A stretch of 64,000 nt of DNA from Bacteroidales bacterium. GTDB lineage: Bacteria > Bacteroidota > Bacteroidia > Bacteroidales > UBA932. Shown piece by piece: positions 1 to 8,943 of this stretch (the stretch's first letter is position 1; each line of letters starts with the position of its first letter). Both the position numbers and the translations under genes were made by a program. The stretch is from NCBI GenBank assembly GCA_022647615.1, contig JALCKZ010000001.1:732178-796177 (forward strand). The letters run 5' to 3'. The notes under the pieces are model-generated. The model was not told where the DNA came from. It searched no databases and worked only from the letters and a program-made list of their open reading frames with translations.

Positions 1-70
1 AATCAACAAAACAGTTGATTATTTGAAGACCACTCCGCTTAACTTCTAACTCCCGACAGGCCGGTTCAGT

Positions 71-249
71 CTGCAAAGTTGCAGTTATGCCCTGCTTTTA
101 GACATGAGGCTTGGGCGATAATTGCCGTGCCAGCTGAAGGCGGAAAATCGTGTGTTTGAGCGTAGCGAGTTAGCTTTTCAGCCAAAGATGGCTAGGCAAT
201 GAGCCATTTACAAGCCGTAGTCAAAAACAGGGCATAACAAAACGTGCAG
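71..249. other. Folded non-coding element with nested long-range stems
   Basis: No gene is supported in the first 322 bases. Instead the sequence folds well. A small hairpin CTGCA/TGCAG sits at 71-84. A long outer stem pairs 85-94 (TTATGCCCTG) with 228-237, and continues, with a bulge, by TTTT/AAAA and GAC 101-103 with GTC 220-222. Inside it GGCTTG 108-113 pairs with CAAGCC 211-216, ATTGCC 121-126 with GGCAAT 195-200, and AGCC 180-183 with GGCT 190-193. The element ends with ACAAAACGTGCAG (237-249), repeated exactly at 60020-60032. It could be a structured RNA or a mobile hairpin repeat; I do not recognise a named family. Confidence 0.55.
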
Positions 250-272
250 GGCTAGGAGAGGAAGAGTTCTGA

Positions 273-306
273 GAGGGTGGATAATGCGCCCCCTCCACGT
301 TTTTTA
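273..306 (+). terminator. Candidate terminator or attenuator upstream of sufB
   Basis: Two alternative five-base stems are possible here: GAGGG 273-277 with CCCTC 291-295, or GTGGA 277-281 with TCCAC 294-298. A run of six T follows directly. It could end a transcript coming from the folded element upstream. The stem is short, so the call is weak. Confidence 0.3.
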
Positions 307-307
307 C

Positions 308-315
308 TATATTTG
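308..315 (+). promoter_or_regulatory. Candidate -7 box (TATATTTG) of the suf operon
   Basis: TATATTTG fits the Bacteroidota -7 consensus TAnnTTTG. I see no clear TTG about 20 bases upstream. Transcription would start near 322-324, which would make the sufB ATG at 323 nearly leaderless and slightly favours the ATG at 344. Confidence 0.4.
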
Positions 316-322
316 CCAATTC

Positions 323-1807
323 ATGAAACAAGAAAACGTAAACATGGAAGAAAGCCGTGAAATAATCCGCGAGATAGCAAACGAGGAGTACAAGGAAGGA
401 TTTGTCTCTAACGTCCGGCAAGAATTTGCACCCAAAGGACTAAGCGAGGAGATTATCAGGCTTATATCCAAGAAGAAAAATGAACCCGAGTGGCTGCTGG
501 AATTCCGTTTGAAGGCTTATGCAAAATGGAAGACAATGAAGATGCCCACATGGGGACATTTGAAAGTTCCGGAAATTGATTATCAGGATATTATATACTA
601 TGCCGCTCCATCCGGAAAACCCGTTGCGGGCGTCGCAGGAACAGAGGCTGTCAAGAGTGACATAGACCCTGAACTGGAAGAGACATTTAACAAGCTGGGT
701 ATCCCATTGAAGGAGAGAAATGTGTTACAGGGAGTTGCTGTAGATGCAGTGTTTGACTCAGTCTCCGTTAAGACAACATTCAGAGAAACACTTGCTGAGA
801 AGGGCATCATATTTTGCTCATTCTCAGAGGCTGTAAAAGATTATCCAGATCTGGTAAGAAAATACTTGGCAAGCGTAGTGCCTATCGGCGACAACTATTT
901 TTCTGCCCTGAACTCTGCCGTCTTCAGCGACGGTTCTTTCTGCTACATCCCAAAGAATACTCGCTGCCCCATGGAAGTTTCCAGCTATTTTAGAATTAAC
1001 GCATCTGGAACGGGACAATTTGAGAGAACTTTAATAGTTGCGGATGAAGGGGCTTATGTCAGTTATCTGGAGGGCTGCACTGCTCCCAGAAGAGATAAGG
1101 CGCAACTGCATGCAGCTGTTGTAGAGATAGTTGTAAAGCAGGATGCAGAAGTCAAATATTCAACTGTGCAGAATTGGTACCCGGGAAATAAGAACGGAGA
1201 CGGTGGTATTTATAACCTTGTCACCAAGAGGGGATTATGCGAGGGGGCCAATGCAAAATTGTTCTGGGCTCAAGTTGAGACCGGTTCTGCAATTACATGG
1301 AAATACCCAAGTACCATTCTTAGGGGAGATAATTCAACTTCAGAGTTTTACAGCGTTGCGGTTACCAACAACTGGCAGCAGGCTGACACTGGAACAAAGA
1401 TGCTGCACATAGGCAAAAATACCCGCAGCAGGGTTGTAAGCAAGGGAATATCAGCGGGTCACAGTGAGAACAGCTATAGAGGATTAATCCGTGTTTTCCC
1501 AAATGCAACAGGTGCCAGAAACTATTCACAATGTGACAGTTTGCTCCTTGGAGACAAATGCGGAGCGCATACTTTTCCACATATAGACAGTGCAAATAAG
1601 AGTGCGGTAATAGAACATGAAGCGACAACTTCCAAGATTGGAGATGACCAGCTTTTCTATTGCAGGCAGAGAGGAATAAAGGCTGAGGATGCCGTAGGAC
1701 TTATTGTAAATGGCTATGCCAGAGAGGTTTTGAATAAGCTCCCGATGGAGTTTGCAGTGGAGGCGCAGAAGCTTTTGCAGGTATCATTGGAGGGAAGCAT
1801 AGGATAA
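323..1807 (+). CDS. sufB: Fe-S cluster assembly protein SufB
   Basis: SufB is the scaffold subunit of the cytosolic SufBC2D complex that builds iron-sulfur clusters and passes them to apoproteins. The protein matches the family along its whole length (about 494 residues from this start). It has the N-terminal stretch [13 protein letters not shown], the beta-helix core with SYLEGCTAP, and the C-terminal block with [10 protein letters not shown] and [10 protein letters not shown]. The open frame extends upstream to 284, but ATG 323 or ATG 344 fits family length better, and the -7 box at 308-315 excludes 284 if it is real. The operon continues with a pnuC-like gene two bases after the stop, then sufC and sufD. 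SufS and SufE are not in the window. Confidence 0.95.
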   Translation: MKQENVNMEESREIIREIANEEYKEGFVSNVRQEFAPKGLSEEIIRLISKKKNEPEWLLEFRLKAYAKWKTMKMPTWGHLKVPEIDYQDIIYYAAPSGKPVAGVAGTEAVKSDIDPELEETFNKLGIPLKERNVLQGVAVDAVFDSVSVKTTFRETLAEKGIIFCSFSEAVKDYPDLVRKYLASVVPIGDNYFSALNSAVFSDGSFCYIPKNTRCPMEVSSYFRINASGTGQFERTLIVADEGAYVSYLEGCTAPRRDKAQLHAAVVEIVVKQDAEVKYSTVQNWYPGNKNGDGGIYNLVTKRGLCEGANAKLFWAQVETGSAITWKYPSTILRGDNSTSEFYSVAVTNNWQQADTGTKMLHIGKNTRSRVVSKGISAGHSENSYRGLIRVFPNATGARNYSQCDSLLLGDKCGAHTFPHIDSANKSAVIEHEATTSKIGDDQLFYCRQRGIKAEDAVGLIVNGYAREVLNKLPMEFAVEAQKLLQVSLEGSIG

Positions 1808-1808
1808 C

Positions 1809-2552
1809 ATGGTACAGATAGGATTCATAAAAGACCTCGTACTGAATTTTTTCAGCATTCATAATGTGATATTCACAATTATGGGCCAGGGCGTTAGCGC
1901 TTTGGAAATAATTTCCGTTGTTACCGGCCTGCTTTGCGTTTTCTTTGCAGTTAAAGGAAAGGTTGCAAACTTCTGGTTTGGATATTTGTATAACATTTTG
2001 CTGTTTTTTCTGTTCTTGCAGAACAGACTGTATTCCAGCATGTTGTTGCAGCCGATATCTTTGTTTATAAACTTTTACGGACATTATCGCTGGACACATC
2101 CGCATATTTATGAGAAGGATGAAAAGAACAAATTAAAAGTTACGGTTTATAATAACGGCCAGCGTACGGTAGTCGCCGGGATTGTTGTGATTTTCATGTT
2201 TGTGTGGGGTTATTTGCTATCCAGAATAGATATGTGGTGGCCGGCAGTATTTACTTATCCCGCAACATTCCCATACTTTGATGCCTTTGCTCTTGGCCTT
2301 GTGCTTATGGCTCAGTGGCTTTCCGCCCAGAAGAAGCTGGACTGCTGGGGCGTGTGGCTGATAGCAGATATAACTAACATAATATTAAGCTTAAAGGCTG
2401 GTCTTGGATTTATGCCGCTGGTATATCTTGCTTATGTATTTCTAGCTATAGGCGGGTTTGTAATATGGCTGAAAATGTATAAGAAACAGAGAATTGCAGA
2501 TTTAAAAAAAGCTGCGGAATTTGATATGAAAGGAGACGCTGCAAATAAATAA
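1809..2552 (+). CDS. PnuC-family vitamin-precursor transporter (within the suf operon)
   Basis: This is a membrane protein of 247 residues of the PnuC family. Members carry nicotinamide riboside or, in Bacteroidota relatives, thiamine across the inner membrane, driven by phosphorylation inside the cell. The family signature is visible at residues 35-95: small residues in VVTGLLCVFFAVKG, then the FWFGYLYNILLFF helix, and SMLLQPISLFINFYGHYRW ending in the conserved Tyr-Arg-Trp. About seven hydrophobic helices can be drawn. It starts two bases after the sufB stop and 35 bases before sufC, so it is almost certainly cotranscribed with the suf genes. The substrate cannot be told from sequence. A second PnuC-like gene lies at 48890-49672. 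Confidence 0.85.
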   Translation: MVQIGFIKDLVLNFFSIHNVIFTIMGQGVSALEIISVVTGLLCVFFAVKGKVANFWFGYLYNILLFFLFLQNRLYSSMLLQPISLFINFYGHYRWTHPHIYEKDEKNKLKVTVYNNGQRTVVAGIVVIFMFVWGYLLSRIDMWWPAVFTYPATFPYFDAFALGLVLMAQWLSAQKKLDCWGVWLIADITNIILSLKAGLGFMPLVYLAYVFLAIGGFVIWLKMYKKQRIADLKKAAEFDMKGDAANK

Positions 2553-2587
2553 TATTTGTCGCGATAGTTAATAAAAGAGAAAGAGAT

Positions 2588-3361
2588 ATGGAAAATTTAC
2601 TGGAAATCAATAATTTGCACGCAACAATCAGCGGCAAGGAAATTCTTAAAGGAATTAATCTTGTTGTAAAACCCGGTGAGGTTCACGCAATTATGGGCCC
2701 TAACGGAAGCGGAAAAAGCACTTTGTCTGCAGTGCTTGCGGGCAATGAAAATTATATAGTTACAGAGGGGACCGTAAAATTCATGGGAAAAAATCTTTTG
2801 GAGATGAAACCGGAGGAGCGCTCCTGGGCCGGAATCTTTTTGGGATTCCAATATCCGGTAGAGATTCCCGGAGTAACCAATGTTAACTTTATGAAAACAG
2901 CTGTAAATGAGCATCGTAAAGAGAAGAATCTTCCCCCTTTGAGTGCGGCTGAATATTTGAAAATGATGAGAGAGAAGATGGCAATTGTGCAGATGGATCC
3001 GTCATTTTCTTCCAGAGGTGTTAACGTAGGTTTTTCCGGAGGAGAGAAAAAGAGAAATGAAATTTTCCAAATGGCAATGCTTGATCCGACTCTTGCAATT
3101 TTGGATGAGACGGACAGCGGTTTGGATGTTGACGCTTTGAGGATAGTTGCACATGGTGTTAACAAGCTTAAGACAAGTAACAACGCATTTATAGTAATCA
3201 CTCACTATCAAAGACTTCTGGACTATATAGTTCCGGATGTCGTTCATGTCCTTTATAAAGGAAGAATTATAAAGACGGCGGGCAAAGAATTGGCTCATGT
3301 TGTTGAGACCAAGGGTTATGATGAGATGATTAAGGAACAAGAAGAGAGCGAAAATAAATAG
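2588..3361 (+). CDS. sufC: Fe-S cluster assembly ATPase SufC
   Basis: SufC is the ABC-type ATPase of the SufBC2D scaffold; it hydrolyses ATP to remodel the complex during cluster assembly and is soluble. At 257 residues it has normal length. Walker A is GPNGSGKST near residue 37, the ABC signature is GFSGGEKKRNE near residue 149, and Walker B is LAILDETDSGLD, with the SufC-typical DSGLDVDALR after it. The H-loop histidine lies in VITHYQRLL. It follows the pnuC-like gene and precedes sufD by 26 bases. Confidence 0.97.
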   Translation: MENLLEINNLHATISGKEILKGINLVVKPGEVHAIMGPNGSGKSTLSAVLAGNENYIVTEGTVKFMGKNLLEMKPEERSWAGIFLGFQYPVEIPGVTNVNFMKTAVNEHRKEKNLPPLSAAEYLKMMREKMAIVQMDPSFSSRGVNVGFSGGEKKRNEIFQMAMLDPTLAILDETDSGLDVDALRIVAHGVNKLKTSNNAFIVITHYQRLLDYIVPDVVHVLYKGRIIKTAGKELAHVVETKGYDEMIKEQEESENK

Positions 3362-3387
3362 GGATTACAGTTGCATAGGAATTGAAC

Positions 3388-4632
3388 ATGGCAGAGGAGA
3401 AGAAAAATAATTATACATTTTTAGGCAATTTTACGGAACCAAAAGATTGTCCCAATGTGCTGATGAGCAATACATTGCAAAATGACAGCCATGGCAATTT
3501 CAAGTGTCGCGTACCGTTAAAAAACACCAGACAATATTTTGTTGTTGACGGCTTGTTGAAGGAGAGTGATTCTTTTGTATGCTCCGGGAATGATGTTAAC
3601 TGTTCAAATGATAAAATTGCCCAATGTCCGGGTTCTGCAAATGAAACGGAATCTGTACAAAGAGAATTTTCCGTTCATACAAGGCTTGGCAAGGTTAGTA
3701 CAAAACTGTCTATGCCTGAGCATGTTAGAGAAATAGAAAAAAGTGCTCCGCTAAATATTAATTTGCCGGAAGGAAAAATTGTTGAGAATCTTTTGCAAAT
3801 TATTGCAATAAGAACCAATCCGCAAAAGCCTGAATTGAGATATGATATTAATATAACTGCCGGAAAAAATTCTTCCGGAAAAGTTGTTTTATGTTCTCAT
3901 ACTTTGGCTGAAGAAAAGTTTTTGACGGCGGAAAATATTAACATAAAAGTTTGCGAGGGGGCAACTTTAGATTTCCTTGCAATGCAGAATGAACACAATT
4001 TATCCTCTCATGTAACGCATTTTACCATAGAGGTTTGCAAAGACGCCACTTTCCATCTTAACCTGATTACTTTGCACGGCGGAGAGATAAATAACAACAT
4101 AGAGACATACCTTACGGGCGAGCATGCAAATTGTGAACTTGATGGCTTGTACCTTGCAGACGGCAAACAAAAAATTAAGACGGAAATAAATCTTACCCAT
4201 AAGGCTCCAAAATGTAACAGCTTGCAACTGTTTAAGGGAATTCTTGGAGGAGAGGCCGTTTCCAATTTTAGCGGAGAAATTCTGGTAGCTCCTGATGCTC
4301 AGAAAACTGAGGCGTATCAGTCAAACAATAATTTGCTTACAACGGACACTGCCAGGGCAACTTCAGAACCTCATCTTATCATCTATGCGGATGATGTAAA
4401 GTGCTCTCATGGAGCAACTGTCGGGAGCTTGGATGAAGGCGAATTATTCTACATGCGCTCAAGGGGCATAAATGTAGAAGAGGCAAAACTGCTTCAGCAG
4501 CAAGCCTTTGCTTATGCCGTGCTGGAAAAGATTTCTAATGAAGAGCTGCGCAGCAGGCTGAGCGATTTGGTGGAGAGAAGATTGCGCGGAGAATTTACAC
4601 ATTGTTCAGATTGCAGCAAACATTGCTGCTAG
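3388..4632 (+). CDS. sufD: Fe-S cluster assembly protein SufD
   Basis: SufD is the SufB-related partner subunit of the scaffold, needed for iron entry into the complex. The C-terminal family block is clear: KCSHGATVGSLDEGELFYMR followed by SRGI, near residues 335-360. The N-terminal third is poorly conserved and includes a cysteine-rich loop around residues 70-85. The protein ends with a cysteine cluster CSDCSKHCC, which is unusual and might bind metal. The open frame begins at TTG 3382; I chose ATG 3388, two codons later. The gene is the last clear suf gene here; the glutathione peroxidase follows after 29 bases and may belong to the same transcript. Confidence 0.93.
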   Translation: MAEEKKNNYTFLGNFTEPKDCPNVLMSNTLQNDSHGNFKCRVPLKNTRQYFVVDGLLKESDSFVCSGNDVNCSNDKIAQCPGSANETESVQREFSVHTRLGKVSTKLSMPEHVREIEKSAPLNINLPEGKIVENLLQIIAIRTNPQKPELRYDINITAGKNSSGKVVLCSHTLAEEKFLTAENINIKVCEGATLDFLAMQNEHNLSSHVTHFTIEVCKDATFHLNLITLHGGEINNNIETYLTGEHANCELDGLYLADGKQKIKTEINLTHKAPKCNSLQLFKGILGGEAVSNFSGEILVAPDAQKTEAYQSNNNLLTTDTARATSEPHLIIYADDVKCSHGATVGSLDEGELFYMRSRGINVEEAKLLQQQAFAYAVLEKISNEELRSRLSDLVERRLRGEFTHCSDCSKHCC

Positions 4633-4661
4633 CTTTGCCGCCTGCTTATTTAGTTTTGGAT

Positions 4662-5303
4662 ATGAAAAAGTATATTTTGACAATAACATTTTTGATTTTC
4701 TCCTTTTGCTTTATTAATGCGCAAAATACTGAAAGTCAAACTAAAAAGGAGAATGACATGAGCATTTATAAATTTACGGTAAAAGACCAGCAGGGGAAGG
4801 AAGTTTCCATGGAACAGTACAAAGGGAAAGTACTTCTTATCATTAACTCCGCAACAGGATGCGGTTTTACCCCGCAGTATGAAGAGCTGGAAAAAATTTA
4901 TGCAAAGTATAAGGACCAGGGACTTGTAATTCTGGATTTTCCTTGCAATCAATTTGCAGGTCAGGCTCCCGGAACAGATGAAGAAATCCATAACTTCTGC
5001 ACTTTGCATTATGATGTCCGGTTCCCACAATTCTCTAAGATTGAGGTAAATGGAGAGTATGCAATCCCTCTTTACAAATATCTGAAAGAGAAACAGGGAT
5101 TCAAAGGTTTTGACAAGGAGAACAAAATGTCCGGCCGCATGAACAAGATGCTTGCAAGGATAGATCCTGATTACATGAACAATGCGGAAATCAAATGGAA
5201 CTTCACCAAATTCCTGGTTACCAGACACGGAGAAGTTATTGCGCGTTTTGAGCCAACCGCAGATTTAAAGGTTGTTGAGGCTGCGATTCAGGAGCTTTTG
5301 TAG
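4662..5303 (+). CDS. Glutathione peroxidase-family thiol peroxidase, exported
   Basis: This is a non-selenium glutathione peroxidase homologue that probably reduces hydroperoxides with thioredoxin. The peroxidatic cysteine lies in NSATGCGFTPQYEEL. The FPCNQF block and a later cysteine in HNFCTLHYDVRFP are the arrangement of two-cysteine, thioredoxin-dependent members. The conserved Trp-Asn-Phe is in EIKWNFTKFLV. The first 20 residues (MKKYILTITFLIFSFCFINA) form a signal peptide, so the mature protein is periplasmic or surface-exposed. An internal ATG at 4758 preceded by AAGGAG could give a cytosolic form. The gene follows sufD by 29 bases, which links peroxide defence with Fe-S assembly. Its end overlaps ispE on the other strand by 16 bases. 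Confidence 0.92.
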   Translation: MKKYILTITFLIFSFCFINAQNTESQTKKENDMSIYKFTVKDQQGKEVSMEQYKGKVLLIINSATGCGFTPQYEELEKIYAKYKDQGLVILDFPCNQFAGQAPGTDEEIHNFCTLHYDVRFPQFSKIEVNGEYAIPLYKYLKEKQGFKGFDKENKMSGRMNKMLARIDPDYMNNAEIKWNFTKFLVTRHGEVIARFEPTADLKVVEAAIQELL

Positions 5304-6157
5304 ATTCCGTAGATAGCGGAGCCGCTGCCGCTTAATGAGGCGTATATCGCTCCCTCATCAATTAGCTGCTGCTTTATTGCTGCAAGTTCCGGGTGCTCTT
5401 TGAAGACAGGCTCTTCAAAATCATTAGAGACTTTATTTTTCCAGTTCTCGACAGGTTCTTTAACTAGTTCTGCAAGAGATTGTTGTGCAATGCCAGCTTG
5501 TTGTGTGGAATTGCCTGATTTTTCTGTTCTTGGCTTTATTAAAGAGTAGGCATGGCCCGTTGAGATTGAGCAATCGGGTTTGATTATTTTGACTCTGTAT
5601 TTTCCATTTGCAAGCTCTCTGATGCCGTTCTCTTTTACGCTATCATTTTCAATTGAAAATAATGGCGTTAAAAGCTCTCCGCGTCCCTCGCCAAGCATCG
5701 GCTTATTGAAGATGAAGAAAGGGCAATCGCTGCCCAATTTTGCGGCAAATTCGGCAAGTCTTTCATCGCTTAGATTAAGAGCAAACATTTTATTTAATCC
5801 CAGAAGAGTGCATGCCGCATCTGCGCTGCCTCCTCCAAGACCGGCGCCAACGGGAATTTGTTTTCTCAAATGAATATTTACAGCGGGTAATTTAAATTCC
5901 TGTTCCATAAGGTTGTATGCCCTCACGCAGAGATTGTCTTCCGGTGCTCCCGGATAAGTAATTCCTGTCTGGAAAATTCTGGCTTTTGCCATATTTGAGG
6001 AATTTTCTGCGGGAACAATTTCCAGAATATCACTTTGCAAATTGCTGTTGAAAGGTCCGACAGGAAAAAATACGGTTTCCAAATTGTGGAACCCATCCGG
6101 CCTTACGCCGTAAACATACAACCCAATATTTATTTTAGCTGTCGGGAATAAAATCAT
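5288..6157 (-). CDS. ispE: 4-diphosphocytidyl-2-C-methyl-D-erythritol kinase IspE
   Basis: IspE phosphorylates 4-diphosphocytidyl-2-C-methylerythritol with ATP in the non-mevalonate isoprenoid pathway. It is a GHMP kinase: the N-terminus FPTAKINIGLYV, the ATP-binding glycine loop PVGAGLGGGSADAACTL near residue 95, and the C-terminal SLSGSGSAIYGI are all present. I moved the start from 6196 to the ATG at 6157, which places the conserved AKINIGL near the N-terminus. A linker of about 40 residues around TEKSGNSTQQAGIAQQ looks like a lineage insertion. It converges on the glutathione peroxidase gene and follows nrdJ on the same strand by about 57 bases. Confidence 0.95.
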   Translation of the reverse strand: MILFPTAKINIGLYVYGVRPDGFHNLETVFFPVGPFNSNLQSDILEIVPAENSSNMAKARIFQTGITYPGAPEDNLCVRAYNLMEQEFKLPAVNIHLRKQIPVGAGLGGGSADAACTLLGLNKMFALNLSDERLAEFAAKLGSDCPFFIFNKPMLGEGRGELLTPLFSIENDSVKENGIRELANGKYRVKIIKPDCSISTGHAYSLIKPRTEKSGNSTQQAGIAQQSLAELVKEPVENWKNKVSNDFEEPVFKEHPELAAIKQQLIDEGAIYASLSGSGSAIYGIYKSS

Positions 6158-6214
6158 AAATATCCGTACTATGCAATATGCTGCTGCAAGCCGCAATAGG
6201 CTAGAATTCAGCTA

Positions 6215-8737
6215 TTAACCGCACTTAGAATAGCCGCAGTTCAGGCAAACAAGGCAACCCTCCTGGTAAACCAGATTGTTACTGCCGCACTTGCTGCATT
6301 TCTTGCCGCTCTCATCCTTTGTTCCGTCCGGAATAAATTTCTTAAGAGCGCGCTCAACTCCGTTCTTCCAGTTGTTGATGTTATCTGAATCCAGCTGCAG
6401 ACCATTAATCAAATTGATAACGTCTACAATAGGCATTCCGTTTCTAAGAACTCCGCTTATCATCTTGGCGTAGTTCCAATACTCTTTGTTGAACATGTGG
6501 GAAATACCACCTACAACATTTGTATATCCGTATTTATCAACAAATTGGAAGTCATATCTACTGGCTCCGGTCTTTGGATCTTTCTCTTTTACAATGAATC
6601 CTCTGTCCACGCTCTTTGGAATAGAACGGGAATCCTCATCCAAAAGTCCGGTAAAGATTTCATAAGGCGCTCCGTTCATAAGTCCCACAAGCGCAATCCA
6701 ATGCTCTTGTCCGTTCAAGAATCTTATGACAATTGCTTCCAAAGATTTTGGACGCTCTTTTGGTTTGATAGCCGCCTCTTTTGGAGCTTTGGTTGTAGAG
6801 ACAAGCACGTCATTTCTGGAGCCTTCCCTGTAAACCGTTACACCCTTGCAGCCGGCTTCCCATGCTGCTTTATATACCTCAGCTACAACTGGTTCTGTAA
6901 TTTCTGTCGGGAGATTCACTGTTACGGAAATAGAGTGGTCAACCCATTTCTGCATTGCTCCCTGCATCTTTACTTTTGCAACCCAGTCGATATCTTTAGA
7001 TGATGAAAGATGATAAGGAGATTTTGCAACCAGCGCATCCAGCTCAGATGCCTTCATCTTTTTAATCTTTTCAATATCAATTCCTTGCAGACTGCACCAA
7101 TAAACAAATTTAGGATGGAAAACATAATACTCTTCCCAGCAATCTCCAATATCATCGCGGAAGGTAATCACCGCATTTTGATCAGACGGATTAACTTTTT
7201 TACGCCTGATATAATATGGTTTGAACACAGGCTCTATTCCGCTGGTAGTCTGCGTCATAATGCTGACCGTTCCGGTAGGGGCAATGGTTAGCATTGATAT
7301 ATTTCTCCTCCCGACGGATACCATCTTTTTATACAGAGCGGGGTCTGCCGCTTTAATCCTGAGAATCATTGGATTGTTGGCTTCCCTCTTAGAATCGTAA
7401 ATTGGGAAAGCTCCTCTTTCCGTTGCCATATTTACAGAAGAACGGTATGCTTCTACTGCTAAAGTTTTCTGCGCTTCTACTGCAAAATTTGTCGCTTCAT
7501 CAGAGCCGTACCTCAAGCCAAGTGCTGCAAGCATATCTCCTTCTGCAGTAATTCCCAGACCTGTACGACGTCCGCCTTTAGATTTCTCTTTAATTTTTTC
7601 CCACAGTTCTATCTCCGTTCTCTTTATATCCATCGCCTCCGGGTCCTTGCTTATTTTTGCAAGAATACCGTCAATTTTTTCTATTTCCAGTTCCAGCAAA
7701 TCATCCATTAGACGCATTGCCTTTCCGACATGCTCTTTAAATTTTGCAGTGTTAAATTTTGCCTTCTCTGTAAATGGGTCATCTACATAAGAATACAAGT
7801 TCATTGCAATCAGGCGGCAAGAATCATAAGGACACAGCGGAATTTCTCCGCAAGGATTTGTGCTAACAGTTCTATATCCCAGGTCCGCATAACAATCTGC
7901 AACTGACTCTCTTATGATAGTATCCCAAAATAGGACTCCCGGTTCCGCGCTCTTCCATGCGTTGTGAATAATTTTCTTCCAAAGAGCAGATGCATTAATT
8001 TCTTTTACAACTTTTGGAGCGGAAGAATAAATGGGATATTGTTGTTTATACGTTTTGCCGTCAATGGCAGCGCGCATAAATTCATCATCTATTTTAACAG
8101 AAACATTTGCTCCGGTTACTTTTCCCTCCTCTAGTTTTGCATCAATGAAACTCTCTGAATCCGGGTGCTTTATAGAGATTGATAACATAAGAGCTCCACG
8201 TCTCCCATCCTGCGCAACCTCTCTTGTAGAGTTAGAATATCTCTCCATGAAAGGCACAACTCCTGTAGAAGTAAGCGCACTGTTAAGAACGGCGCTACCC
8301 TTAGGACGGATGTGTGACAAGTCATGGCCAACTCCGCCGCGTCTTTTCATAAGCTGAACCTGCTCCTCATCAATTTTCATAATTCCACCGTAGCTGTCAG
8401 CCGGCTCATCATGCCCTATTACAAAGCAGTTGCTTAATGAAACTATCTGAAAATGATTACCTATGCCGCTCATCGGGCTGCCCTGGGGAATCACGTATTT
8501 GAAATCTTTAATAAGCTCATAAATCTCCTCTTCTGTCAGGGGGTTTGGGAATTTTTTCTCTATGCGTGCAAACTCTTTTGCAATTCTGTGATGCATCTGG
8601 TCAGGGCTGCATTCATACAAATTGCCAAAAGAATCCTTCATGGCATATTTGTTAACCCAAACATTTGCAGCCAAATCATCACCTTTGAAATAACGCAAAC
8701 TCTCATCAATAGCTTCTTTGTACGTGTAGGTTTTCAT
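6215..8737 (-). CDS. nrdJ: Adenosylcobalamin-dependent (class II) ribonucleotide reductase
   Basis: This enzyme reduces ribonucleotides to deoxyribonucleotides using adenosylcobalamin to make the thiyl radical, so it works with or without oxygen. The 840-residue chain has the N-terminal QGSPMSGIGN and LSNCFVIG region with a redox cysteine, the NPCGEIPLCPY active-site loop, and the C-terminal block TVYREGSRNDVL. It ends with a zinc-ribbon-like tail, CSKCGSNNLVYQEGC then CLNCGYSKC, which carries the regenerating cysteines in this family. The start was moved to ATG 8737 because the upstream extension is not family-like. No cobalamin riboswitch was recognised in the 206 bases upstream. Confidence 0.95.
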   Translation of the reverse strand: MKTYTYKEAIDESLRYFKGDDLAANVWVNKYAMKDSFGNLYECSPDQMHHRIAKEFARIEKKFPNPLTEEEIYELIKDFKYVIPQGSPMSGIGNHFQIVSLSNCFVIGHDEPADSYGGIMKIDEEQVQLMKRRGGVGHDLSHIRPKGSAVLNSALTSTGVVPFMERYSNSTREVAQDGRRGALMLSISIKHPDSESFIDAKLEEGKVTGANVSVKIDDEFMRAAIDGKTYKQQYPIYSSAPKVVKEINASALWKKIIHNAWKSAEPGVLFWDTIIRESVADCYADLGYRTVSTNPCGEIPLCPYDSCRLIAMNLYSYVDDPFTEKAKFNTAKFKEHVGKAMRLMDDLLELEIEKIDGILAKISKDPEAMDIKRTEIELWEKIKEKSKGGRRTGLGITAEGDMLAALGLRYGSDEATNFAVEAQKTLAVEAYRSSVNMATERGAFPIYDSKREANNPMILRIKAADPALYKKMVSVGRRNISMLTIAPTGTVSIMTQTTSGIEPVFKPYYIRRKKVNPSDQNAVITFRDDIGDCWEEYYVFHPKFVYWCSLQGIDIEKIKKMKASELDALVAKSPYHLSSSKDIDWVAKVKMQGAMQKWVDHSISVTVNLPTEITEPVVAEVYKAAWEAGCKGVTVYREGSRNDVLVSTTKAPKEAAIKPKERPKSLEAIVIRFLNGQEHWIALVGLMNGAPYEIFTGLLDEDSRSIPKSVDRGFIVKEKDPKTGASRYDFQFVDKYGYTNVVGGISHMFNKEYWNYAKMISGVLRNGMPIVDVINLINGLQLDSDNINNWKNGVERALKKFIPDGTKDESGKKCSKCGSNNLVYQEGCLVCLNCGYSKCG

Positions 8738-8943
8738 AATTAATGTGTGAAAAAAACACCGCACATCTTTATGTCCTGATGCGCGGAAAATCTGACTGCA
8801 ATTTAAACAGATTTAATATTGTTTTTTAATAGGGTTTCTAAATGTTGTGAACAAAAAAATTAACAACCTCTGCAAATCCCCTGCAGACAAGATTGGAAAA
8901 AAAATAATTTAAAATCTGTCGCGATAAATGACAAAAATGCTAA
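8738..8943. other. Intergenic region between nrdJ and the polysaccharide locus
   Basis: These 206 bases hold no gene. I looked for a B12 riboswitch and for NrdR-type boxes on the nrdJ strand and found neither. One copy of the dispersed nonamer (CTGTCGCGA, 8916-8924) lies here. Confidence 0.5.

Noticed and set aside
7304..7312. TCCCGACGG as a further copy of the nonamer
   Set aside because: One base differs from the word (G for A), so it was left out of the count, as were CTATCGGGA-type variants.
8738..8943. Cobalamin riboswitch upstream of the B12-dependent reductase
   Set aside because: No B12-box or the expected long structured leader is visible in the 206 bases.
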